64,000 nucleotides of DNA from Betaproteobacteria bacterium (GTDB lineage: Bacteria; Pseudomonadota; Gammaproteobacteria; Burkholderiales; Burkholderiaceae_C), in the NCBI GenBank assembly GCA_009923505.1, contig RFTK01000001.1, forward strand, positions 1-64,000. Reading direction: 5' to 3'. The notes beneath the pieces were generated by a model. The model did no database searches. It had not been told where the DNA came from and worked only from the letters and a program-made list of their open reading frames with translations. Shown one piece after another: positions 9,283 through 17,951 of this stretch. Position 1 is the stretch's first letter; every line of letters starts with the position of its first letter. The translations under genes were made by a program, and so were the position numbers.

Positions 9283-10257
9283 ATGGATCGACGCCTATTT
9301 TCTGTATCAGTGTTGAGCAGCCTGACCGCTGGCTCGCCATCCCTCCGGGCTCAATCGTCCACATGGCCGAGTAATCGGGTGAACCTGGTCATCCCGTTTC
9401 CTGCGGGTGCGGCCACCGACATCACAGGACGGGTTGTGGGTGCGCGGCTTGCGCAGTTATGGAACCAACCGGTGGTCATCGAAAACCGAGGGGGAGGCAA
9501 TGGTTTGCCTGCCGCTGAGTACGTGGCGCGTGCCAAACCCGATGGCTACACCCTCTTGCTCACCTCGGCCATGACGCATGCCGTCAATCCCTCGCTTTAC
9601 GACAAGCTTCCCTACCACCCCTTGGAAGATTTTGAGCCCATCACCCAATTCGGGCGTTTGCCTTTTGTGGTGCTGGTACGGGCTGACTCGCCCATCAAAA
9701 CATTGGCTGACCTCACCGCCTTGCTGAAATCTGAACCAGGCAAGCACAACTTCGGCGCGGGCTCTTTGCCTGCTCGGGTCGCGGGCGAAATGTACAAGCA
9801 ACTGGCGGGTGTTCAGGCTGTTCATATCGCCTACAAAAGCAACCCGCAGGCGTTTCCTGATTTGCTGTCGGGATTGCTGACATTCATGGTCATCGACACC
9901 ACCAATGGCCGTTTGCAGATTGACGGGGGCAAGATGCGAGGACTGGCCGTCACCACCCTGCAACGTGAAGCCTCCTTGCCCAAGGTGCCCACCACCGGCG
10001 AGGCAGGCTTGCCCGAATTCCAAATCTGGACCTGGACGGGCTTTTACGCTCCCAAAGGTACCCCCAGAGATATCGTGCTCAAGGCGTATCAGGATATCTT
10101 GACCGCCTGTCAGGATCTGCAGCTTCAAGCCCGGTTTGAATCGCTGGGTGGACCGCCGGTCAACTCGTCCAGTCCGGATGAATTTGCGGCCTTCACACGC
10201 CAGGAGATCGACCGCTGGGGACGCATCATTCGCCGCGCACAGATCAGACTTGATTGA
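9283..10257 (+). CDS. Bug-family tripartite tricarboxylate transporter substrate-binding protein
   Basis: VNLVIPFPAGAATDITGRVVGARLAQLWNQPVVIENRGGGNG typical Bug motif. Confidence 0.88.
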   Translation: MDRRLFSVSVLSSLTAGSPSLRAQSSTWPSNRVNLVIPFPAGAATDITGRVVGARLAQLWNQPVVIENRGGGNGLPAAEYVARAKPDGYTLLLTSAMTHAVNPSLYDKLPYHPLEDFEPITQFGRLPFVVLVRADSPIKTLADLTALLKSEPGKHNFGAGSLPARVAGEMYKQLAGVQAVHIAYKSNPQAFPDLLSGLLTFMVIDTTNGRLQIDGGKMRGLAVTTLQREASLPKVPTTGEAGLPEFQIWTWTGFYAPKGTPRDIVLKAYQDILTACQDLQLQARFESLGGPPVNSSSPDEFAAFTRQEIDRWGRIIRRAQIRLD

Positions 10258-10266
10258 AAGAGTGCC

Positions 10267-11184
10267 ATGAACCAGACAACCCCCGCCCATCTGCAAGGCC
10301 CGCGCTTGCGCGCAAGTGCCCCCACAAACGCGGCGTACCACACGCTCAGCGTTCGCCGGCTAACGCCCATTCTGGGCGCCGAGATTGATGGCGTCGATCT
10401 GAGTCAACCATTGAGTGACGAACAATTTCAAGAAGTTGGCCGCGCGTTGGCTGACCATCAGGTCATCTTCTTTCGCGATCAGCATCCCACGCCCGAACAA
10501 CACCTCGCCTTTGGGCAGCGTTTTGGACATTTGCACCGGCATCCTGCCGCACCCCACGCGCCTGGCCTGCCCGATTTGATGATCATCCAGGCGGATGAGC
10601 ACTCACCTCGTGCCAATGGCGAGGTATGGCATTCCGATGTGAGCTGCGATGCAGAGCCGCCCATGGGCAGCATTTTGTATATCCACACCTGCCCTCCTGA
10701 AGGCGGTGATACCCTTTTTGCCAGCATGTATGCGGCTTACGATGCCCTCTCAGAGCGCATGAAGCGTTATCTCAATGGTTTGACGGCTGTTCATGATGGC
10801 GAGCATGTCTACCGCGGCACCTACGCCAACCTGGGCGTTCAGGACAAGCCCACCTATCCGCGCTCAGTCCACCCGGTGGTGCGCACACACCCGGTGACGG
10901 GCAAGCAGGCCTTGTATGTCAACCGCGGGTTCACTACTCAGATTGCGGGTATTCCTGCGGATGAGAGCGACGCCATGCTGCGGTATTTGTTTGAACACAT
11001 GGAGAACCCTTTGTTCCAATGCCGCTTTCGCTGGCAAGCGCATTCGGTGGCCTTTTGGGATAACCGATGCGTTCAGCACCGGGCCATGTGGGATTACTGG
11101 CCCAACCTGCGCAGCGGATTTCGTGTCACGGTGAAGGGAGATGCACCGTTTTACACGCCACAGACTGAAATCATGACGGCCTGA
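10267..11184 (+). CDS. TauD/TfdA-family Fe(II)/2-oxoglutarate dioxygenase
   Basis: LTPILGAEIDGVDLSQPL, WHSDVSCDAEPPMGSILY (HxD), WDNRCVQHRAMWDYW. Confidence 0.93.
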   Translation: MNQTTPAHLQGPRLRASAPTNAAYHTLSVRRLTPILGAEIDGVDLSQPLSDEQFQEVGRALADHQVIFFRDQHPTPEQHLAFGQRFGHLHRHPAAPHAPGLPDLMIIQADEHSPRANGEVWHSDVSCDAEPPMGSILYIHTCPPEGGDTLFASMYAAYDALSERMKRYLNGLTAVHDGEHVYRGTYANLGVQDKPTYPRSVHPVVRTHPVTGKQALYVNRGFTTQIAGIPADESDAMLRYLFEHMENPLFQCRFRWQAHSVAFWDNRCVQHRAMWDYWPNLRSGFRVTVKGDAPFYTPQTEIMTA

Positions 11185-11214
11185 CGCGACCATTCAATCC
11201 TGGCAATGGGCGCA

Positions 11215-11847
11215 TCAACCAGACAGTTGCAGCGATTCCACCATCACCCTCAACAACTCGCGCACAGCACGGACCTGTACCTCCAACGGCATTGAAGGAC
11301 ACGCTGGCGTCATGGCCATGCGAGTGGCTTGCTCGGGCAGGCATGGCAGATGCACAAACCCACTGAGTCGATCAGACCGGCCCCAGGTGTGCTGAAGCCA
11401 GTAGAACACCTGGTTGCAAACAAAGGTGCCCGCGCTGTTGGAGATGGAGGCAGGAATGTTGCAGTGGTGCAGTTGACTGACCATGCGGGCAAGCGGAAGA
11501 CCCGAGAAATAAGCAGTCGGTCCGGTGGGGATCACCGGTTCCTCCTGGGGTTGGGCGCCCGCGTTGTCTGGGATTCGGGCTTGGAGCATGTTGATCGCAA
11601 CTCGCTCAGGGGTCACCTCGCTGCGACCCTCGGCCTGCCCCAGGCACAGCACTGCACGGGGTGAGTACTGGGCCAAGGCAGTTTGCAAGGCCTGCGGAGC
11701 CTGTGCAAACACACAAGGCAGTTGCACGCTTTCCACACGCAGTGAACCCATCATCTCGCCAGCCAAGGCTTGGGCCACTTCCCACGATGGATTGACCGGT
11801 TCCCCGCCAAAGGGTTCAAAACCAGTCAGCAAAATGCAGGGCGTGGA
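11215..11847 (-). CDS. pcp: pyroglutamyl-peptidase I (C15)
   Basis: MTSTPCILLTGFEPFGGEPVNPSWEVAQAL; NSAGTFVCNQVFYW; FVHLPCLPEQ. Confidence 0.92.
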   Translation of the reverse strand, partial: STPCILLTGFEPFGGEPVNPSWEVAQALAGEMMGSLRVESVQLPCVFAQAPQALQTALAQYSPRAVLCLGQAEGRSEVTPERVAINMLQARIPDNAGAQPQEEPVIPTGPTAYFSGLPLARMVSQLHHCNIPASISNSAGTFVCNQVFYWLQHTWGRSDRLSGFVHLPCLPEQATRMAMTPACPSMPLEVQVRAVRELLRVMVESLQLSG

Positions 11848-11895
11848 TGTCATGGCGAGCCTCACTCATCATCAATGTCGAACCATGCACCGGCC

Positions 11896-13161
11896 TCAGC
11901 CGGCCCCCTCAGCGACATGCGAGCGCCCCCATGTCAGCTGCAATAAGCCTAGGCAACACACAAAGCCCACACATGCCACAAACAACGAGCCGTGATTGCC
12001 CACCACACCGCCCAGCAACCCCACCGTGATACCCGAGCCAAACCGCAAGCCCAGCGACGCCATGTTGAACAAGCCAATGACTCGGCCTCGGATCTCCAGG
12101 GGTGCTTTGAGTTGCACAATAGTTTGTGCGGCCGAGTTGAAAGTCAACTCGGCAAATCCCGCCACAAACAAGACAGCCAGCGAGAGGACATAACTGCGGG
12201 ACAGTGCAAATACCGCCAGCGAGGCGGCCCACAACAACGCAAAAATCATGGCTTTGCGTGAGGTGGGCTTGCTGCGCTGACCCCAGTACTCCCACAACAA
12301 GCCTGCGCACAGCGCGCCCAGGGCATCGGCCGCCAAGAGCAAGCTGTAAGTCAACCCCGGGTCCCCATGGCCCAGGTCGTGGGCATACCCAGGCATCTGT
12401 GCCTGGTAGCTGTTGGAGACAAACCAAGAGGCACTGCCGGCCAGACACAGCATCAACAACACCTCCTTGTTACGGCGTACCTCTGCGATGGTCGTGAATA
12501 AATCGTGAAAGCCTCGAAAAGGTCTGGCGGGTGGCGCCAGATGGGCGGGTCGAAACTTGGGGCCACAGGGTGCGTTGATCAGCCACAGGATGTTGGGCAC
12601 ATACAGCAGACAGTTGACCAGCAGGCTGTACTCGGGGCCGAGCCACAGCATCAACCCGCCTCCCACGCCCGGCCCGACGATCAGTCCGACATAACGCGCT
12701 GTGGCCAATGTCCGAACCGCACTGGGTAGGACGTCCTTGTCCACCAGGTCGTACAGAATAATTTGCGTGGCCACATTCCAAAAGACGCCGGACAAGCCAT
12801 GAATCACCAGCAACAGCATGGCAGCCCAGATCTGCAGCGTGTCGGTGATGAACATATAAGCCCACCCGGCAGAGCAAATCATGAACAGCACCATGCCGAT
12901 CTGGATCAAGCGTCTGGGGTCGTAGCGATCTGCGAGCGCTCCGGCCGGCAACGAAAAAACCAGAAAAGGCACCCAGTGCGAGATGACCGCAAAACCGCCG
13001 AGCACTGGCGAGTCGAATTTCTGGAACATGACCCAGTAGCTCACCACGTGTTCGATGTTGTCGGCCATCATGGTCAACAAAAAGCACACGACCATGCGCT
13101 GGTATTGAGGCAAACGCAAGGCTTCGAAGGAGGTGTGGGTCTTGGCCTGAGTTGAGCTCAT
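11896..13161 (-). CDS. MFS transporter (EntS-like)
   Basis: 12-TM-like, LPAGALADRYDPRRLIQIGMVLF MFS loop motif. Confidence 0.85.
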   Translation of the reverse strand: MSSTQAKTHTSFEALRLPQYQRMVVCFLLTMMADNIEHVVSYWVMFQKFDSPVLGGFAVISHWVPFLVFSLPAGALADRYDPRRLIQIGMVLFMICSAGWAYMFITDTLQIWAAMLLLVIHGLSGVFWNVATQIILYDLVDKDVLPSAVRTLATARYVGLIVGPGVGGGLMLWLGPEYSLLVNCLLYVPNILWLINAPCGPKFRPAHLAPPARPFRGFHDLFTTIAEVRRNKEVLLMLCLAGSASWFVSNSYQAQMPGYAHDLGHGDPGLTYSLLLAADALGALCAGLLWEYWGQRSKPTSRKAMIFALLWAASLAVFALSRSYVLSLAVLFVAGFAELTFNSAAQTIVQLKAPLEIRGRVIGLFNMASLGLRFGSGITVGLLGGVVGNHGSLFVACVGFVCCLGLLQLTWGRSHVAEGAG

Positions 13162-13335
13162 GAAGTAGGTCGCAAACAAACGCGGGGATCACCAGGAAGA
13201 TACCTAGCAGTGTTTCATTATCCACGCCAGCGGTGTATCGGGGGCAACACAGGACGCAGACAACGCATACCGCCCCTCACCTGGCTTGGTACCATCACCC
13301 CTCAGCCCATCGGATCGGATCAGGACCAACTTGCC

Positions 13336-14880
13336 ATGCGTGATCTCCATCGCCCCTGCCTACGCCTCATCTTGGGCGATCAACTCAACCCGCAACACAG
13401 CTGGTTTCATGCAGTCCAACCCGACGTTATCTATGTCTTGATGGAAGTGCGCTCGGAAACCGACTATGTGCTTCATCATGCGCAAAAAGTCTTGGGCCTC
13501 TTTGCTGCCATGCGCGACTTTGCGCAGCAACTCAAAGTCAACGGACATCGGGTGCGCTACATCAGCATCGACCACGCCAGCAATCGCCAGGATGTGGTGA
13601 TGAACCTGGATGCACTGGTTCAGCACCACAAGGTCAATGCCGTCGAGTACCAGGCGCCTGACGAATGGCGGCTGGACCAAGACTTGCGCAACTGGGTGCC
13701 ACCCAGCCCTGTCACTGTGAGCATGGTGGACAGCGAGCACTTTTTTACCGAGCGTGACGAGGCCCAGCAGTTGTTTCTGGGAAAAAAACAGTGGCTGATG
13801 GAAAACTTCTATCGCCACCAGCGACGACGTCACCAGATTCTGTTGACGCCAGACGGCAAGCCAGAAGGCGGTCAGTGGAATTTTGATGCCGACAACCGAA
13901 AGTCCTGGCCCGGCCAACCGGCTGAGCCAGCCGACACCCGTCCTTGCCATGATCACAGCGCCTTGTGGAAGATCATCGAGTCTGCAGGGGTCAAGACCCT
14001 GGGTGAATCGCAGGCCACGACCTTTCGCTGGCCTGTAAACAGAACCGAGGCCTTGCAGCAACTCGACCACTTCATCGAGCGGGGCCTGCCTCACTTCGGC
14101 GACTACCAGGATGCCCTGTCTCAGCACAGTTGGCGCCTGTTTCATTCCTTGCTGTCGTTTGCGCTCAACACCAAGATGCTGAATCCGCGGGAGGTGGTGA
14201 TGCGGGCGCAAACTGCCTGGCAGGAGGGGCATGTGCCGCTGCACGCCGCAGAGGGTTTCATCCGGCAAATCCTGGGATGGCGGGAATACGTGCGAGGGAT
14301 GTATTGGGCGCACATGCCCCGCTACACCACGTCCAACCAACTGGCGCACACACGCCCCTTGCCGCACTGGTTCTGGAACGGCCAGACGCAGATGGCCTGC
14401 GTGGCCAGCGCTTTGGGGCAGTCACTGACACAGGGCTATGCGCATCACATCCAGCGACTGATGGTGATCGGGAATTTTGCGCTGCTGGCTGGACTGGATC
14501 CGCAGGAACTGCACCGCTGGTACCTGGGCATTTACATCGATGCGTTTGAATGGGTGGAAGCGCCCAACACCCTGGGCATGAGTCAGTGGGCTGACGGCGG
14601 GTTGTTGGCAACCAAACCCTATGTGAGCAGCGCCGCCTATATTCATCGCATGGGAGACCACTGCAAGACCTGTCACTATGATGTCAAGGCCAGAACCAGC
14701 GATGACGCGTGCCCGTTCAATGCCCTCTACTGGGACTTTTTTGACCGGCACCGATCACATTTCCAGACAAACCCCAGGTTAGGCGTGGTTTACCACCAGC
14801 TCAAACGAATGCCTGAACAAACCCTGCAAGAATTGAAATCTTTCAGTGTTCGAACTCTCTCGAACCTGGAGAACCTGTGA
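13336..14880 (+). CDS. FeS-containing bacterial cryptochrome/photolyase family protein
   Basis: LRLILGDQLNPQHSWF; C-terminal CKTCHYDVKARTSDDACPFNALYWDFFDRH four-Cys cluster region. Confidence 0.9.
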   Translation: MRDLHRPCLRLILGDQLNPQHSWFHAVQPDVIYVLMEVRSETDYVLHHAQKVLGLFAAMRDFAQQLKVNGHRVRYISIDHASNRQDVVMNLDALVQHHKVNAVEYQAPDEWRLDQDLRNWVPPSPVTVSMVDSEHFFTERDEAQQLFLGKKQWLMENFYRHQRRRHQILLTPDGKPEGGQWNFDADNRKSWPGQPAEPADTRPCHDHSALWKIIESAGVKTLGESQATTFRWPVNRTEALQQLDHFIERGLPHFGDYQDALSQHSWRLFHSLLSFALNTKMLNPREVVMRAQTAWQEGHVPLHAAEGFIRQILGWREYVRGMYWAHMPRYTTSNQLAHTRPLPHWFWNGQTQMACVASALGQSLTQGYAHHIQRLMVIGNFALLAGLDPQELHRWYLGIYIDAFEWVEAPNTLGMSQWADGGLLATKPYVSSAAYIHRMGDHCKTCHYDVKARTSDDACPFNALYWDFFDRHRSHFQTNPRLGVVYHQLKRMPEQTLQELKSFSVRTLSNLENL

Positions 14881-15452
14881 GGTCCCTGATGCAACAACTG
14901 TCGCGTTTTCTGTTCGCCAGCCGCTGGATTCAGCTCCCCTTGTACCTGGGTTTGGTGGTGGCGCAGGTCATTTATGTATTCCAGTTCTGGCACGAGTTGG
15001 TGCATTTGGTAGAAGCCGTGATGGGACACCCAGGTGCTCTGGAATCTTTGGTCAAGGGCATTGGATACCGCTCTGACGCCCCCATCACCGAGCTCAACGA
15101 ATCCATTGTCATGTTGGTGGTGCTAGGTCTGATCGACGTGGTGATGATTTCCAATCTGCTGATCATGGTGATCGTCGGTGGCTATGACACCTTTGTATCC
15201 CGTGTCGCTTTGGACAATCATCCTGATCAGCCTGAATGGCTGGATCATGTGAACGCCTCTGTGCTCAAGGTAAAACTGGCGGCGGCTATCATCGGCATTT
15301 CCTCTATTCACTTGCTCAAGACCTTCATCAACGTCTCGAACTACAGCGAACATGCCGTGATGTGGCAAACCATCATCCATGCCATTTTCTTGTTGAGTGC
15401 TTTGGCGCTGGCACTCATCGACAAGCTGATGAACACCGCCCACCAGCATTGA
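14877..15452 (+). CDS. YqhA/UPF0114 (TIGR00645)-family membrane protein
   Basis: RFLFASRWIQLPLYLGLVVAQVIYVFQF...LIDVVMISNLLIMVIVGGYDTFVSR; GTGA overlap with photolyase gene; ATG alternative at 14889. Confidence 0.85.
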   Translation: MRSLMQQLSRFLFASRWIQLPLYLGLVVAQVIYVFQFWHELVHLVEAVMGHPGALESLVKGIGYRSDAPITELNESIVMLVVLGLIDVVMISNLLIMVIVGGYDTFVSRVALDNHPDQPEWLDHVNASVLKVKLAAAIIGISSIHLLKTFINVSNYSEHAVMWQTIIHAIFLLSALALALIDKLMNTAHQH

Positions 15453-15459
15453 GCGGGTC

Positions 15460-15481
15460 CGAAGGCATCTGACTGCCTTCG
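15460..15481. terminator. hairpin between convergent genes
   Basis: CGAAGGCA-tctgac-TGCCTTCG, 8-bp perfect stem between + and - gene ends. Confidence 0.5.
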
Positions 15482-15501
15482 AACCTACCCCTCACAGCCC
15501 C

Positions 15502-15948
15502 TCACTCAGAGGCCGCAATCAGCATGGCGCCCATCACCGCCACACCGCTGGGCACAGACCAATTGTTGTTGGAAGTCACGGGTTGGGACTCACTCACAGG
15601 CTGCTGTTGCTCGCCCAACTTGAGCCGCCTGGCATCCAGGACCCGATGAGTGCCAAACTCCTGCTGCATGCGACGGATCTCGTCGGGCAGCGGGCCATGG
15701 CTGCAACGCCACTGGAGCGAATCGCTTCCCAAGGTCATGACGGGCTTGACCACCTCGATCAGCTCTTGAGCCCACTGGTTGCGCCACGCTTTCAAAGACT
15801 GTCGGCTCACCCAACGGCCGACGTGCCGAGTGAACTTGGGTGGACAGACCAACAACACCCATTGGGTGGGTAGGGCGTCGTTTTTCATCGGTGCCACCAT
15901 TTGCATGGCGTACTCGGCGTCATTCACAACCACGATGATTTTTTCCAT
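15502..15948 (-). CDS. hypothetical protein (host-attachment-protein-like possible)
   Basis: Complete ORF, MEKIIVVVNDAEYAMQMVAPMKND...; no confidently recognised family. Confidence 0.6.
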   Translation of the reverse strand: MEKIIVVVNDAEYAMQMVAPMKNDALPTQWVLLVCPPKFTRHVGRWVSRQSLKAWRNQWAQELIEVVKPVMTLGSDSLQWRCSHGPLPDEIRRMQQEFGTHRVLDARRLKLGEQQQPVSESQPVTSNNNWSVPSGVAVMGAMLIAASE

Positions 15949-15986
15949 GATGCAGTTCTCCTTTGAAGTTTAAATAATCACAGCAC

Positions 15987-16700
15987 TCAAGACACCAGCT
16001 GGGAGGATTTTTCAGCGCCGTCGTGTGCACGCCGTGCGCTCCACCACCCCAATCCCAGAACACCGACGATCGCCACCACATAGGTGCCAATACGTGCAAT
16101 TTCATGCATGACACCCGCAGGATCAAACAAAGGATCCAGCAAGGGCTCACCCACAATCATCTTGGCAGCGGTGAAAGCCAATACAGCTGCGCCCAACTTG
16201 ATGATCACCGGGAAGCGCTCAATCAGACGCAGCACGAACGAACTGCCCAGGACCACGATCGGGACACTGACCAGCAGGCCAATCACCACGAGTTCAATAG
16301 AGCCATGAGCGGCACCGGCGACACCCAGGACGTTATCGATACCCATCAGCGCGTCGGCAATCACAATCACCTTCATGGCACCCCAGAAAGAGGTCACAGC
16401 AGGTCCATCATGGCTATCGCTCGCGGTGTCCGCCAACAATCGGTAAGCGATCCACAGCAACCCTACGCCGCCCGCGAGCATCAGGCCGGGGATCTTCAGC
16501 AACCAGACCAAGCCGATGGTCATGAGGGATCGCACAGCAATGGCACCGAGCGTTCCCCAGAAAACGGCCTTCTTTTGCAGATGAGGGGGAAGGTTTCTGG
16601 CCGCCAGCGCGATCACGATCGCGTTGTCACCGGCCAGCACGAGGTCAATGAGGATGATCGCCAGCAAGGCCGACCACCACGGGGTGGAAAAAAGCTCCAT
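15987..16700 (-). CDS. TerC-family integral membrane protein
   Basis: IILIDLVLAGDNAIVIALAARNLPPHLQKKAVFWGTLGAIAVR. Confidence 0.93.
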   Translation of the reverse strand: MELFSTPWWSALLAIILIDLVLAGDNAIVIALAARNLPPHLQKKAVFWGTLGAIAVRSLMTIGLVWLLKIPGLMLAGGVGLLWIAYRLLADTASDSHDGPAVTSFWGAMKVIVIADALMGIDNVLGVAGAAHGSIELVVIGLLVSVPIVVLGSSFVLRLIERFPVIIKLGAAVLAFTAAKMIVGEPLLDPLFDPAGVMHEIARIGTYVVAIVGVLGLGWWSARRAHDGAEKSSQLVS

Positions 16701-16710
16701 TCGAACTCCT

Positions 16711-16730
16711 GGTTGAACGTTATTTCAACC
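16711..16730. repeat. inverted repeat upstream of terC-like gene
   Basis: GGTTGAA-cgttat-TTCAACC perfect 7-bp arms, 10 nt upstream of the start at 16700. Confidence 0.5.
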
Positions 16731-17052
16731 TGGTTCGGACACACGAGATGTCAACACCCCAACACGCCCAGTCATGGCTCGTGCAAAGCGCCTCGATGTG
16801 CCTGAAACAGGCAACCTATCGAAGGTCTTGCTCAGCATGGAGTGATGATTGTGTTACCCAACAGACCGGAAGAATTTCTTCGAATTGACGACCTGTTGTC
16901 GCTTTGGCTACAGTCTTGTGAAAGACTGATTCAGCCAGAGCGGGAGCTACTCCCCTTCAAAGGCTAATTTAGAAGAACGGCCAACGGCTGGCAATGGGGA
17001 TTTCCATATTTTCCGTAGAGATTCCGTGATCGTGACTTCGGATTTTTCGAAG

Positions 17053-17937
17053 TCACAATGACTCGCCCTGCAGGATTTTTTGCACCAACGGATGGTGCCG
17101 TCCGCGATTCGAGTGGATGACGTAGATGTCCTCCATGACATCGGTTTGCCCCAGGGCTTGCATGCCAGGCATCAGTGACAAATCCTGCGCGCCTAAGCCA
17201 CTGATCGGGAACACACCCATGCCTCGCCCGGAAAACAAGGACATCAGTGCGCTGTCCTCGAATTCCCCCACGATATTGGGGGTCAGCGCATGCGCGCTGA
17301 TCCATCGGTCCAGCGCAGCGCGAATCGGTGCGTGTCGCGTGGGGATGAGAACCGGCAATTCATTGAGACAAGCCGGAAAATTCTTGCGGGTTTTTGCGGT
17401 GACCCATGTCGAGGGCCCGTACCAATAGACCTCAGACGACATCAACAGGCGACTGGAGAGCCGAAGGTTTGGATTGGGTGGGGCACTTTGCCCCGCCAAC
17501 ACCAGATCGAGGTGGTGTAAGGCCAGTTCAGCCATCAATTGTTCAAACTCGCCTTCATGGCAAATCAGCCGTAACCCCGGGGTTTGGAGCACGGGGTCAA
17601 GAAGCGTATGAGCTGCCAATTTGGACAAGCCGTCAGACAACCCAATAGACAGTCTGATCGCCGGACCACTGGCCGCATAGGCCACTTCACCATGAATTTT
17701 TTGTCCGATCTGGAAGATTTCATCAGCCCGGTCATACGCGGCTTGTCCAGCATCGGTCAAACTCAAGCCGCGCCCTTCAGGCTTGAACAGCTGATGCCCC
17801 AGGGATTTTTCCAGCTCCCTCACCTGTACGCTGATGGTTTGTATGGCCATGTCCAAGCGCTGGGCCGCTCGGGCCATGCTCCCCTCCTTGGCCACGACCC
17901 AAAAATAATACAAATGGCGGTAATTTAGATTGCTCAT
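17053..17937 (-). CDS. LysR-family regulator, NhaR-type
   Basis: MSNLNYRHLYYFWVVAKEGSMARAAQRLDMAIQTISVQVRELEKSLGHQLFKPEGRGL matches NhaR N-terminus. Confidence 0.88.
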   Translation of the reverse strand: MSNLNYRHLYYFWVVAKEGSMARAAQRLDMAIQTISVQVRELEKSLGHQLFKPEGRGLSLTDAGQAAYDRADEIFQIGQKIHGEVAYAASGPAIRLSIGLSDGLSKLAAHTLLDPVLQTPGLRLICHEGEFEQLMAELALHHLDLVLAGQSAPPNPNLRLSSRLLMSSEVYWYGPSTWVTAKTRKNFPACLNELPVLIPTRHAPIRAALDRWISAHALTPNIVGEFEDSALMSLFSGRGMGVFPISGLGAQDLSLMPGMQALGQTDVMEDIYVIHSNRGRHHPLVQKILQGESL

Positions 17938-17951
17938 GTCATCTGTCCAAG

